Assembly: GCA_963788185.1 (NCBI GenBank) | Contig: CAWBGE010000023.1 | Coordinates: 370,997-434,996, forward strand | From: CAIWHR01 sp963788185 | GTDB lineage: Bacteria; Pseudomonadota; Gammaproteobacteria; Burkholderiales; Casimicrobiaceae | Length of the DNA stretch: 64,000 bases | Direction of reading: 5' to 3' | Part shown: positions 27,745-36,150 of the stretch, in pieces | Position numbering within the stretch: position 1 is the stretch's first letter | How the letters are laid out: each line of letters opens with the position of its first letter | Program-made: the position numbers and the translations under genes | Notes under the pieces: generated by a model | The model's input: the letters and a program-made list of their open reading frames with translations, nothing else | What the model was told of the DNA's origin: nothing | Database searches by the model: none

Positions 27745-27780
27745 GACAAGTCTAAAATTTATGGGTGTAAGGAAATGAGT

Positions 27781-28774
27781 ATGACGATGTGAACGAAGAT
27801 TGGGCCTGCAAGTGAGAACTTTTGGCAGGATAAGCGGGTGATTGTGACGGGGGGGGCGGGGTTTCTGGGTTCGTTTGTGGTGGAGAAGCTGGCGGAACGG
27901 GGGGCGGCGGAGGTTGTGGTGCCTCGTTCGGCTGAGTATGATTTGACGCAGTTGGCGGCGATTCAGCAGTTGTTGGCCGATACGCGCCTGTCGGGGAAAC
28001 CGGTGGATATGATTGTGCATCTGGCGGCGCGGGTAGGCGGCATTGGGGCGAATCGAGAGAATCCGGCGACGTTTTTCTATGATAATCTGGTGATGGGCAC
28101 GCATCTGATGCATGAAAGTTACTTGGCGGGTGTGGCGAAGGTGGTGGCAATTGGCACGGTGTGTGCGTATCCGAAGTATGCGCCGATTCCGTTCCGCGAG
28201 GTGGATTTGTGGAATGGGTACCCAGAAGAGACGAATGCGCCGTATGGTCTGGCGAAGAAGATGATGCTTGTGCAAAGCCAGACGTACCGGGAGCAGTATG
28301 GCTTTAATTCGATTTATTTGCTGCCGGTGAATTTGTATGGCCCGCGTGATAATTTCGACCTGGAGACGGGGCATGTGATTCCGGCACTGATTCGGAAGTG
28401 TCTGGAAGCGAAGGATCGGGGGGATGGCTTTATTACGGCGTGGGGGGATGGCTCGCCGACACGGGAGTTTTTGTATGTGGCGGATGCGGCGGAAGGGATT
28501 TTGCTGGCGGCGGAACGGTTGAATGTGAGTGAGCCGGTTAATCTGGGCAGTGCGTATGAAATTAGCATTAAGGATTTGATGGAGACGATTGCGCAGGTGA
28601 CGGGCTTCGCGTGGCGAGATTCGCTGGGATGTGACGAAACCAAATGGGCAGCCCCGACGGAAGTTGGATACGACGCGGGCGCAGGAATTGTTTGGTTTTG
28701 AAGCAAAACGGCCGTTTGCGGAAGGCTTGCGCGAGACGGTTGAATGGTATGAAGGGCAGAAAGCGAATAGTTGA
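27781..28774 (+). CDS. GDP-L-fucose synthase-like NAD(P)-dependent epimerase/reductase, frameshifted
   Basis: Short-chain dehydrogenase making a deoxy-sugar nucleotide for surface glycan. VIVTGGAGFLGSFVVEKL is the cofactor loop; HLAARVGGIGANRENPATFFYDN and the Tyr-Lys pair in NAPYGLAKKMMLVQSQTYRE match GDP-fucose synthases (Fcl/WcaG). The frame changes near 28,608, after which RGEIRWDVTKPNGQPRRKLD and FAEGLRETVEWY complete the C terminus, with the stop at 28,772-28,774; about 330 residues. AAGGA before ATG 27,781 supports that start, but an in-frame TGA follows at 27,790, so a base error or a later GTG start (27,838) must be assumed. No GDP-mannose dehydratase is next to it. Confidence 0.8.
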
Positions 28775-29034
28775 AGCTGTAATTTTTGACGAATAACGGC
28801 CGGGAATGCTTATAAAGGTTTTTAAGAAGGATGATTGAAGAGATTGGCAGCTATTATGTAACTGTACAGGTGTCTGCCAAAGTCAATGAGCAGCGGCGGC
28901 GAGCGGCTTGTCTCTGGTTTTAAGAAAATGGCGGTTGTGGTCTGTAGAAGATTTCGCTCCAAACTGGAAAACAGAAAACAAGATGGCGTTGAGTAAATTG
29001 TCAGAAAGCAGTGCCAACGTGCCCAGAATTCCTG

Positions 29035-30414
29035 ATGGAACATGTGCGGTTGCAACCATTTGAAACCGCAACACCAGAGGGGCGGTCACAAGAGCGCTAC
29101 AGACGGGCATCACTAACCACCCTAACCTCCATTATTTCACAGGGAATCAGAGTACTCACCATTCTTATTACTGTGCCTCTGACCCTTGAATATTTAGGTG
29201 ACGAGCGTTATGGTGTCTGGCTGGTGATGAGTTCTATGCTTGCGTTTCATTGCGTTTGCTGATTTAGGCATCAGCAACGGATTGTTAAATATCATTGCAG
29301 AAGCACATCGGCAAAACGACAGGGAGTTTAGCAAAAAGGGCAGTGTCTACTGCGTTTATCGCCCTGTTTGCTATTGCCGCTCTTCTGGGTTTGCTATTTG
29401 CAGTCAGTTACCCATTTGTGCCCTGGCCTAGAATATTCAATGTGACCTCAGATTTAGCGCGGCGTAAGGTTGGCCCGGCCGTTATTCTATTTTTCGTTTG
29501 TTTTTTAATAAATATACCATTGGGTATCGTGCAGCGGATACAAATGGGTTATCAAGAGGGATACCATAACAATATTTGGCAAGCCGTTGCCAGTATTTTA
29601 GGATTAATGGGTATCCTGCTATGTATTCACATGGAATGGGGGTTACCGGCAATGGTGTTGATGTTTGCCGGTATGCCTGTGTTGATGACATTCCTAAATG
29701 GATTGTACCTATGGGGTAGACGCCACCCTCATCTACGACCCCAATTGAGCGAATTTTCGTTACCAGTTAGCCGTAAAATACTCAATCTTGGTCTCATGTT
29801 TTTCATATTACAAGTGGCGATGGCGCTGGCTTTTTCAGCAGACAATCTCGTGATTGCCCAGATTTTAGGTGCCGATGCTGTCACCCAGTACGGCGTGCCC
29901 CAACGGTTATTTGGGCTTGTTACGTTATTGGCAGGCTTGGTCTTAACACCATTATGGCCGGCTTATGGTGAAGCGATGGCGCGACAAGATGCTAACTGGG
30001 TAAAAAAAACATTGACTCGAACCATTAAGCTCAGTTTAGTGGTTGTTGTTCCCCTGGCCTTATTTTTAGTTCTTTCTGGCAAATTCCTCATCCATGCTTG
30101 GGTTGGCTCAGCGGTGCAACCGACCTTTATATTACTGTTGGGATTTGGCATATGGACGGTGTTGAGTACGCTTGGCAATTCTTTTGCGATGTTTTTGAAT
30201 GGAGCGGGAATTATTCGTTTTCAGGCAGCAACCGCCATTTTTATGGCGACAAGTAACTTACTGCTCTCAATTTACTTAACGCAAAAGTTCGGGATACCCG
30301 GTCACCATTTGGGGTACTGTCATTTCTTATACACTTTTTACATTTATACCCATGTCCATATACGTAAAAAGAATAATCGGTAAGGAGAAGATGTGGAATC
30401 ATGCGTCTTTATAA
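29035..30414 (+). CDS. Polysaccharide flippase, Wzx/MOP type, frameshifted
   Basis: Moves lipid-linked glycan units across the inner membrane. About 460 residues and 12 hydrophobic segments once frames are joined. It begins MEHVRLQPFETATPEG, then SIISQGIRVLTILITVPLTLEYLGDERYGVWLV, the usual first helices of Polysacc_synt proteins. Frame changes lie near 29,248, 29,335 and 30,306; after the last, IWGTVISYTLFTFIPMSIYV continues to TAA at 30,412-30,414. In the middle, SADNLVIAQILGADAVTQYGV is the conserved central helix of the family. The corrected end overlaps the next gene by 14 bp, which supports the reading. Confidence 0.83.
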
Positions 30415-31297
30415 GGGAATCCGGGAAACAATTGTTGGCTACAGCCATTCACGAAAGGCCCTGCGCTATGCGGCTAAAAAAGGCATACCTGGTTTGCAAT
30501 TTGGTCAGTATGGGCAGCAACTCGGCCTGCGTTTGTTAAGGAAACGACTACCTGGCGCTCGAGGCTACTTGTTGACACCCGTGAGCATTACTCGTTATTT
30601 TGAATTTGATTTTGTACTGGACAACTTGCCTGCTCATTTCAATAACGCTCTTGATATAAGTTCTCCCCGATTGTTTAGCTGCTATGTAGCAGAAAAAGGG
30701 TTAGCTAAATCGGTGACAATTATGAATCCTGATATCAACGATGCTCAAATAACAGAAAAGATAGCGGCTGGGCTCCATATGAAGAATGTTTCAGTGACTT
30801 GTACAGATGTCAAAGGTCTTGCCGCAAACTCTCAAACGTATGATTGTATTTGGTCTATATCGGTGATAGAGCATATTTCTGGAGTGTATGACGATACGTC
30901 TGCTATAAAAACAATGTATAACGCATTGAATGAGGGTGGACGATTAATCTTGACGTTTCCGGTTGATCGTCACTTTTGGGAGGAGTATCGGGAAGGGCAA
31001 GACCCTTATGGGACACAAGAAAAGCAAGGGGATAATCGTTACTTTTTTCAACGTTTTTATGATCCTGAGAGTATCTACCAGCGATTATTAAATCCAATTG
31101 GTGTCGAATCTATAAATATGCGATGGTTTGGGGAAACCACTGCGGGTCATTTTCATGATTATATTCAAAAGTGGTTACAGGAGGGGGTGATTGTTACTAC
31201 CGAAGATCCGCGAGAAATAGCTGATTATTATCAGGAATTTGATACTTGGGAAGAAATGCCTGGTGCGGGTGTATGTGGGATATCGATTCAAAAATAA
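30401..31297 (+). CDS. Class I SAM-dependent methyltransferase
   Basis: 298 residues, intact. The SAM fold is recognisable: ALDISSPRLFSCYVAEKG (motif I position, though the usual glycine-rich loop is degenerate), SVTCTDVKGLAANSQTYDCI with the Asp pair, SISVIEHISGVYDDTSAIKT (post-motif II) and ALNEGGRLILTFPV (motif III). AAGGAG at 30,382-30,387 precedes ATG 30,401. It overlaps the flippase end, so the two form one transcript. It probably methylates a sugar of the surface glycan or a lipid-linked intermediate; the substrate cannot be told. The first ~60 residues are basic and may contact membrane. Confidence 0.78.
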   Translation: MRLYKGIRETIVGYSHSRKALRYAAKKGIPGLQFGQYGQQLGLRLLRKRLPGARGYLLTPVSITRYFEFDFVLDNLPAHFNNALDISSPRLFSCYVAEKGLAKSVTIMNPDINDAQITEKIAAGLHMKNVSVTCTDVKGLAANSQTYDCIWSISVIEHISGVYDDTSAIKTMYNALNEGGRLILTFPVDRHFWEEYREGQDPYGTQEKQGDNRYFFQRFYDPESIYQRLLNPIGVESINMRWFGETTAGHFHDYIQKWLQEGVIVTTEDPREIADYYQEFDTWEEMPGAGVCGISIQK

Positions 31298-31542
31298 TGT
31301 TAGCGTTGTACGTTTCTTTGAACCAGAACAAACATTTTACCAGGGCGATTGCCTACTCACCAAAAATCAGCCTGACAGCAACGAATTGACACGAATTTAC
31401 GCGAATTTCAAACCATTTTCGCGTAAGTTCGCGCTAATTCGCTGCAAAAATCATGAATATGCGTTTGCCCTGAACATTTTACAACCAACTTGTGCGTGGA
31501 AAGGATATGTGTGCAAGGTAGGTAGGGTGATCACTCGATAAT

Positions 31543-32697
31543 ATGGACATTGTGGTTGATGGGATTATTTTTCAGGATCAGGGGGCGGGTGGCATTTCGC
31601 GGATATTCCATGAGGTTTTGCCGCTGCTCTGTTCGCTTGATGAAGCTGTGGAGATTGTGATGATTACGTCTGGGAAATTGCAGCAGCCTTTGCCGCAACA
31701 TGCGCATATCCGGCATGTGGATGTGCTGCCGGTGAGTGATGTTTTGCGGCCACGGAGATTTTGGCTGGGAACTCATGACGTTTTGAGACGCTGGCTTATC
31801 TCTAAGCAAGTTATTGCTAGGCAAGTTACTGCTGATCAAACCAGCATCTGGTTATCCACTTATTATACGAGACCACCTTCTGATTGGCCGGGGAAGGAGG
31901 TTGTTCTTGTTTATGACATGATTCATGAGAAGTGTGGTGATTTGTTTAACGACCGTGTGGATATTGCCTTTTCAGCACGCAAACAGGACGCTGTGGAAGC
32001 GGCGGACATGGTTATTTGTATTTCTGAGACGACGCGGCAAGATGTATTGGATGTGTATGATCTTGAGGCTGACAGGGTGCATGTGGCTTATCTTGCCCAC
32101 AGTGCTTTGTTCAAAAGGGTGGACGGTGCGGTGAATACGCTGTTTGCTGAACCGTTTATTTTATATGTGGGCAGTCGCACGCATTATAAAAACTTTGACT
32201 TTTTGCTTGGCGCTTATGCGCGGTGGGCAGGTCGTGACGCTGTTCATTTGGTGGTGGTGGGCGACAGTTGGACGCAAGCGGAAGCGAGGTTGTTGCAGCA
32301 GGATGCGCTTAGGGAGCGGGTGCATCTTTTTTCGGGCGTTTCTGATGCGCAGTTGGCTGTCTTTTATCAGACAGCGATGGCGTTTGTATATCCTTCACAC
32401 TACGAAGGGTTTGGTATTCCTTTGTTGGAGGCGATGGCTTGTGGGTGTCCGGTTGTGGCTTCTGATATTCCCTCATCCAGAGAGGTTACGGGCGGATATG
32501 CTTGTTTGTTTGACCCTTCGTCGGCGGAAGGTTTGCATGAGGCTTTGGATAAGGCGATTGAGCCAGAGATGGCGAGTTTGATGGTGGCGCAAGCGGGGAA
32601 ACGGGCTGAGCAATTTTCGTGGGAAGCTACGGGGCACACTCTTCTTGATATTATTACTGGAGTCTGGCGAAATTGGCAGCCACCTCTGGTGCCGTAA
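31543..32697 (+). CDS. Glycosyltransferase family 4 (GT-B fold)
   Basis: 384 residues, intact. Adds a sugar from a nucleotide donor to the growing surface glycan at the cytoplasmic face. The N domain opens MDIVVDGIIFQDQGAGGISR, with the acceptor-side Gly-Gly-Ile-Ser-Arg loop. The C domain starts FILYVGSRTHYKNFDFLL and has the donor-binding EX7E motif in YPSHYEGFGIPLLEAMACGCPVV. No membrane helix. 245 bp separate it from the methyltransferase. Its last codons (IITGVWRNWQPPLVP) are part of an inverted duplication whose other copy lies at 36,084-36,132, upstream of the asparagine synthase gene. Confidence 0.88.
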   Translation: MDIVVDGIIFQDQGAGGISRIFHEVLPLLCSLDEAVEIVMITSGKLQQPLPQHAHIRHVDVLPVSDVLRPRRFWLGTHDVLRRWLISKQVIARQVTADQTSIWLSTYYTRPPSDWPGKEVVLVYDMIHEKCGDLFNDRVDIAFSARKQDAVEAADMVICISETTRQDVLDVYDLEADRVHVAYLAHSALFKRVDGAVNTLFAEPFILYVGSRTHYKNFDFLLGAYARWAGRDAVHLVVVGDSWTQAEARLLQQDALRERVHLFSGVSDAQLAVFYQTAMAFVYPSHYEGFGIPLLEAMACGCPVVASDIPSSREVTGGYACLFDPSSAEGLHEALDKAIEPEMASLMVAQAGKRAEQFSWEATGHTLLDIITGVWRNWQPPLVP

Positions 32698-32891
32698 CGC
32701 GATTTGACAAAGGGTGTGTTTCATTTTAGTTGAATGAGCTGTCATGCGTGGGACGATTTTGTAAATCGTCCAGGCGATTTGCAAAATCGCCCCACGAGCA
32801 GCAGACAATTCTATAACTCATTTGAAACACACCCTTTGACAAATCGCGCTACACTGGTGGCGTGCAAAAACGCCAGTGTCCAATTATTAGT
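32651..32891 (+). repeat. Inverted-duplication unit, left copy (contains the MITE-like element)
   Basis: Left flank 32,651-32,698 (end of the glycosyltransferase gene), a 149-bp element, then right flank 32,848-32,891. The two flanks recur as reverse complements at 36,084-36,132 and 35,888-35,934, while the element keeps its orientation. Confidence 0.75.
32699..32847 (+). mobile_element. 149-bp MITE-like element, copy 1
   Basis: Starts GCGATTTGACAAAGGGTGTG and ends with the near-exact inverse (cacaccctttgacaaatcgc), so the ends are terminal inverted repeats of about 24 bases. Two inner hairpins are visible: GGACGATTT/AAATCGTCC and GGCGATTT/AAATCGCC. No coding capacity. Same size and orientation as 35,935-36,083. 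A partial relic (tgtgtttcatttcagttgaa) is at about 4797-4816. Confidence 0.75.
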
Positions 32892-33380
32892 CACTGCTGA
32901 TTGAACCGCGGAGAGCCCCCACCCTAACCCTCCCCCAAAGGGAGAGGGGATTGGCCTGGCTCGCCTTCTGTGGTGTTGGTTTTTAGGGAGGCAATAGAGA
33001 GGCAATAGGGAGGCAATAGGGAAGCAAGGGAAGGGAGCGGGCAGGTTAGTTGTTGGTCAAAATGGAGGGGGCTTTGGGTATTTTTAAGGATTTGAGGGGT
33101 ACGTAGGGTGAGCGTAGTGGAGCGGTGGGGCGGGGGTACTGATGTCCTACCGGGTTTTGTATTACTATATTGGGGACAGAGCAAACGCCTGTTATGGCAG
33201 CCAGTAAAAACACAGGGTCTTCTTTTAAACTACAAAAGTATAGTTGAGACGGGGTTTTCTTTTCTCGATGACGATTGGGGATTGTGGCCGATTACCTATG
33301 GTTTTGGTGATGCGGGAAGGCTCATCACATCTTATTGGAATTTATGCTGTATAAGCAACCAGTTAAAGGAGATTTGTACG
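32848..33380. other. Intergenic region after the MITE-like element
   Basis: After the repeat flank the region holds a gaggcaata-type tandem repeat (about 32,985-33,025) and a G-rich stretch, then an AT-richer leader before the gene at 33,381. No convincing gene. Confidence 0.5.
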
Positions 33381-33944
33381 ATGGCAAAAAGCACCCTTAA
33401 TCCAGTTTTTAAACAAATAAATGGTCAAATTGGGGATCTGGTATTCCGTGAAGTGCGGGGGAAGACTGTGATTTCTCAAAAAGCAGATGTAAGCCATCTG
33501 GAACGAAGTGAAGCGCAGGAAGCAGTGCAGGCGCGTTTTCGGGAAGGGGCTTTGTATGGTAAGGCGGTGATGGCCGACCCGACGTTGAAGGCGCTGTATC
33601 AGGCGGCGGCGAAGGCGGAGAAGAAGCCTTTGTTTAGCATGATGGTGGCGGATTATTTGCACCCGCCGGTGGTGTCGACGATTGACCTGAATTCTTACAG
33701 CGGCGCAACCGGGGAAGCAATCCGGGTATCTGCCTATGATGATTTTGAGGTGATTGAAGTGACTGTTTCGTTGGCAAATGGGGGGACGGTGTTGGAAAGT
33801 GGCGCGGCGGTGGTGGAAAACGGCCGTTGGGCTTATACGACAACAACGGCCGTGGCTCCCGGGACGACGGTGACGGTGACAGCGACGGCGTTGGATCGGC
33901 CGGGGAATAGTGGGACAGCTGAGGCGACGCTGCTGATTTCGTAA
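33381..33944 (+). CDS. Conserved-looking hypothetical protein
   Basis: 187 residues, intact. ATG 33,381 has AAAGGAG about 9 bases upstream. The N-terminal half is polar (MAKSTLNPVFKQINGQIGDL, then VFREVRGKTVISQKADVSHL) and reads like small structural or DNA-associated proteins that begin with a GxxGDLVFR segment. The C-terminal half is a beta-rich, Ig-like module (IRVSAYDDFEVIEVTVSLAN, then TVTVTATALDRPGNSGTAEA). No signal peptide or membrane helix. I cannot assign a function. It carries two AACGGCCGTT-type motifs. A strong hairpin terminator lies at 34,195-34,226. Confidence 0.55.
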   Translation: MAKSTLNPVFKQINGQIGDLVFREVRGKTVISQKADVSHLERSEAQEAVQARFREGALYGKAVMADPTLKALYQAAAKAEKKPLFSMMVADYLHPPVVSTIDLNSYSGATGEAIRVSAYDDFEVIEVTVSLANGGTVLESGAAVVENGRWAYTTTTAVAPGTTVTVTATALDRPGNSGTAEATLLIS

Positions 33945-34465
33945 TGGTTGTGGCAAAGTCAGTTTGGCGCAAAGATAACCTGTTGGGTGTTGCGTTGAAG
34001 GCTTTGGCAGGTTGAGTGGATTCGTAGTGGTAGTCGTGTATTGGTAACTTGTTGTATTGATGGTTTAGGTAAACCACAAAAAGTCCTTAAAATTACCAAC
34101 ACGCAAAATTGTGGTTTCCTTCAAGGAAAAGCGGGTTTTGCACAATTTTATTTCCAAAAACTTTCCCGCTTTTACCTATTTGTTTGACTCAACTGCCCCC
34201 AGGCTGTATATGGCCTGGGGGCGGTTTTGCTGTAAAAACTCCCCCTATTTACCTATTTGTGAAAAGAGAATATTTGGGCGAGACGGCGCGGTGAAAAGAC
34301 GTTTTGTGGCGGGGAATTGTCGTCGCGCCGTCCCGCCCCTACCGTAGGAAACGCGGCAAGGATGCCGCGGCTGCACATTGGTAGGCTTTTTTAACCATGC
34401 CGAATGATTCTATCTGTGTGGTAAACTTACTGACTTACTGACATTTTGTGTATGAGGTTCACCCT
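33945..34465. other. Intergenic region with hairpins
   Basis: No gene. Contains a long-loop inverted repeat AAACCACAA/TTGTGGTTT (34,071-34,079 and 34,109-34,117) and the terminator at 34,195-34,226, after which tacctatttgt is repeated. Confidence 0.5.
34195..34226 (+). terminator. Rho-independent terminator
   Basis: GCCCCCAGGC (34,195-34,204) pairs exactly with GCCTGGGGGC (34,213-34,222) across an 8-base loop and is followed by ggtttt. It is 250 bp beyond the stop at 33,944. Confidence 0.7.
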
Positions 34466-35518
34466 ATGACAACTTTTAAGCGTTTAACAGCGGGTATCAT
34501 TTTGTTACTTGTTTTGATTGGCCTGGCAACAGACTCGCTGCCTGAAGCAAAAGGGGCAGATGGAGAAGATTATTTTATTTATCTTCCTATTGTTTCTAAA
34601 GCGCCACCCGTTTTAACGATTGAGCCGATTGTGCGGGCTCCGGGCAGCAATGAATGGACGGTTTCCTGGACAGGCGGCAATGATACGGTGGCGCAGTATG
34701 TGTTGGAAGAAGCAGATGATGCCGCCTTTACAGCGCCAGCCGTGTATACAGCAACGGAGACGTTTGTCGATTTTGATTATGGCGCTTCTATCAATCAGGT
34801 TTTTTATTACCGCGTTCGGGCTGAGGGCAATGGGGTTGAGGGGCCGTGGTCTAAAACTGTACGGGTTGTGGGTGTTTATTATTATGATGATTTTTCTAAT
34901 GCTAATTCTGGCTGGACGATAGGGAACAGCGCCACCAGCAGCTATGGCTATCAGGATGGGCAGTATAAAATCGGCGTTAGCCAGGCAGGGATTTTAAGCG
35001 TGGCCGGCGCACCGAATACGGTGTGTGATGGTTATGAAGCGGAAGTTACCGCCAATTGGGCGAGTGGATCAGCCACGAATGGGATTTATGGATTGATGTT
35101 TGGGGCGAATAACAGTTTGAATAACTATTACTTTCTAGCCGTGCGCTCCGATACGCAGGCATACCGCCTGTTTCTGTATAATGGCGGCAATCTGACGAAT
35201 TTAACGAATTGGATACCGAGTGGGGTGATCAACAGCGGCGCTGGGATCAATAAACTTCATGTGGCACGAGCTGGCAGCCGGATCGATGTGAGTATTAATG
35301 ACAGTTTTTTGGGCAGTTATAGTGATGGGACGTTGACTGGCGCAACTCGAATGGGTGTTTTGGCGACGCCTAGTACGGCCAACCCCACGGCGGAAGCCCG
35401 ATTTGATGATTTTACGGTGGGGGCGTGTGGTTTGTTAGGCACGCAGGCCACGACACTGACTGGTTCCGTGCTGCCATCTTCATCTGAAACGGCCGTTGAT
35501 GTGAATGATTTGGATTGA
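34466..35518 (+). CDS. Secreted protein with FnIII-like and LamG/ConA-like domains
   Basis: 351 residues, intact. The signal peptide (MTTFKRLTAGIILLLVLIGL) is followed by the short segment YFIYLPIVSKAPP, a Tyr-Leu-Pro-Ile/Leu-Val motif often seen after signal peptides of Chloroflexota secreted proteins. Then come an FnIII-like module (about residues 50-135, VSWTGGNDTVAQYVLEEADD, ending VFYYRVRAEGNGVEGPWSK) and a lectin-like beta sandwich (DDFSNANSGWTIGNSATSSY, LHVARAGSRIDVSINDSFLG, ARFDDFTV). It is probably extracellular and glycan-binding. Start ATG 34,466 follows the hydrophobic-segment rule. It lies within the polysaccharide cluster but may be independent. Confidence 0.72.
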   Translation: MTTFKRLTAGIILLLVLIGLATDSLPEAKGADGEDYFIYLPIVSKAPPVLTIEPIVRAPGSNEWTVSWTGGNDTVAQYVLEEADDAAFTAPAVYTATETFVDFDYGASINQVFYYRVRAEGNGVEGPWSKTVRVVGVYYYDDFSNANSGWTIGNSATSSYGYQDGQYKIGVSQAGILSVAGAPNTVCDGYEAEVTANWASGSATNGIYGLMFGANNSLNNYYFLAVRSDTQAYRLFLYNGGNLTNLTNWIPSGVINSGAGINKLHVARAGSRIDVSINDSFLGSYSDGTLTGATRMGVLATPSTANPTAEARFDDFTVGACGLLGTQATTLTGSVLPSSSETAVDVNDLD

Positions 35519-35528
35519 TTATCTAACC

Positions 35529-35658
35529 TGTCAACGGGCATAATCTGACGTTTTGTCTTCTGGTTGCATGTGGTAAGTTGCAGGTTGCAAGTAAATTTTT
35601 CCAGAGTAACATGCAACTTGCCACCAATTAAAATGTAACTTTATGATCACGCTGAGTA
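35529..35658. repeat. Repeat element, copy 2 (partner of 26,137-26,276)
   Basis: Same orientation and nearly the same sequence as copy 1. The central hairpin is partly decayed here (one arm shortened to atgcaacttgccacc). It lies 10 bp after the stop of the secreted-protein gene. Confidence 0.75.
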
Positions 35659-35685
35659 CAATAGACTTGTTCTTGAATAAAAAAG

Positions 35686-35744
35686 GGACACTGATACGGT
35701 CGAACGCTGATAAAAAACCTCAGCTTTCGACCGTATCAGTGTCC
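35686..35744. repeat. Hairpin repeat with GGACACTGAT ends
   Basis: A perfect 19-bp stem: 35,686-35,704 against 35,726-35,744, loop 21 bases. The left arm and loop start match the left end of the element at 21,690. Confidence 0.65.
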
Positions 35745-35833
35745 TAAAAATTTACTCTGGCTAATTGTCATACTCGCCCCCGTCTACACGAGGGCAGGCT
35801 GTAGGCGGGTATCCAGATTCAGTAGAGCAATGG

Positions 35834-35853
35834 ATTCCCGCCTGCGCGGGAAT
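35834..35853. repeat. ATTCCCGC/GCGGGAAT palindromic repeat, copy 2
   Basis: Same 8-bp arms and 4-base loop as at 27,725, again followed by gac. Confidence 0.6.
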
Positions 35854-35934
35854 GACAGGCATGAAATTTTATTTAGGGACAACTCTACTAATTATTATTG
35901 GACACTGGCGTTTTTTGCACGCCACCAGTGTAGC

Positions 35935-36083
35935 GCGATTTGGCAAAGGGTGTGTTTCATTTCAGTTGAATGAATCGTCAGGCGTGGGACGATTTTGTAA
36001 ATCGTCCAGGCGATTTATAAAATCGCCCAACGAGCAGCAGACAATTCTATAACTCATTTGAAACACACCCTTTGGCAAATCGC
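35935..36083 (+). mobile_element. 149-bp MITE-like element, copy 2
   Basis: Same length and orientation as 32,699-32,847, with about a dozen base differences. Flanks 35,888-35,934 and 36,084-36,132 are reverse complements of the right and left flanks of copy 1. The right flank is an antisense copy of the glycosyltransferase 3' end. Confidence 0.75.
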
Positions 36084-36150
36084 GTTACGGCTCCAGAGGT
36101 GGTTGCCAATTTCGCCAGACTCCAGTTATTACTTGGGAATTACCTAATTT

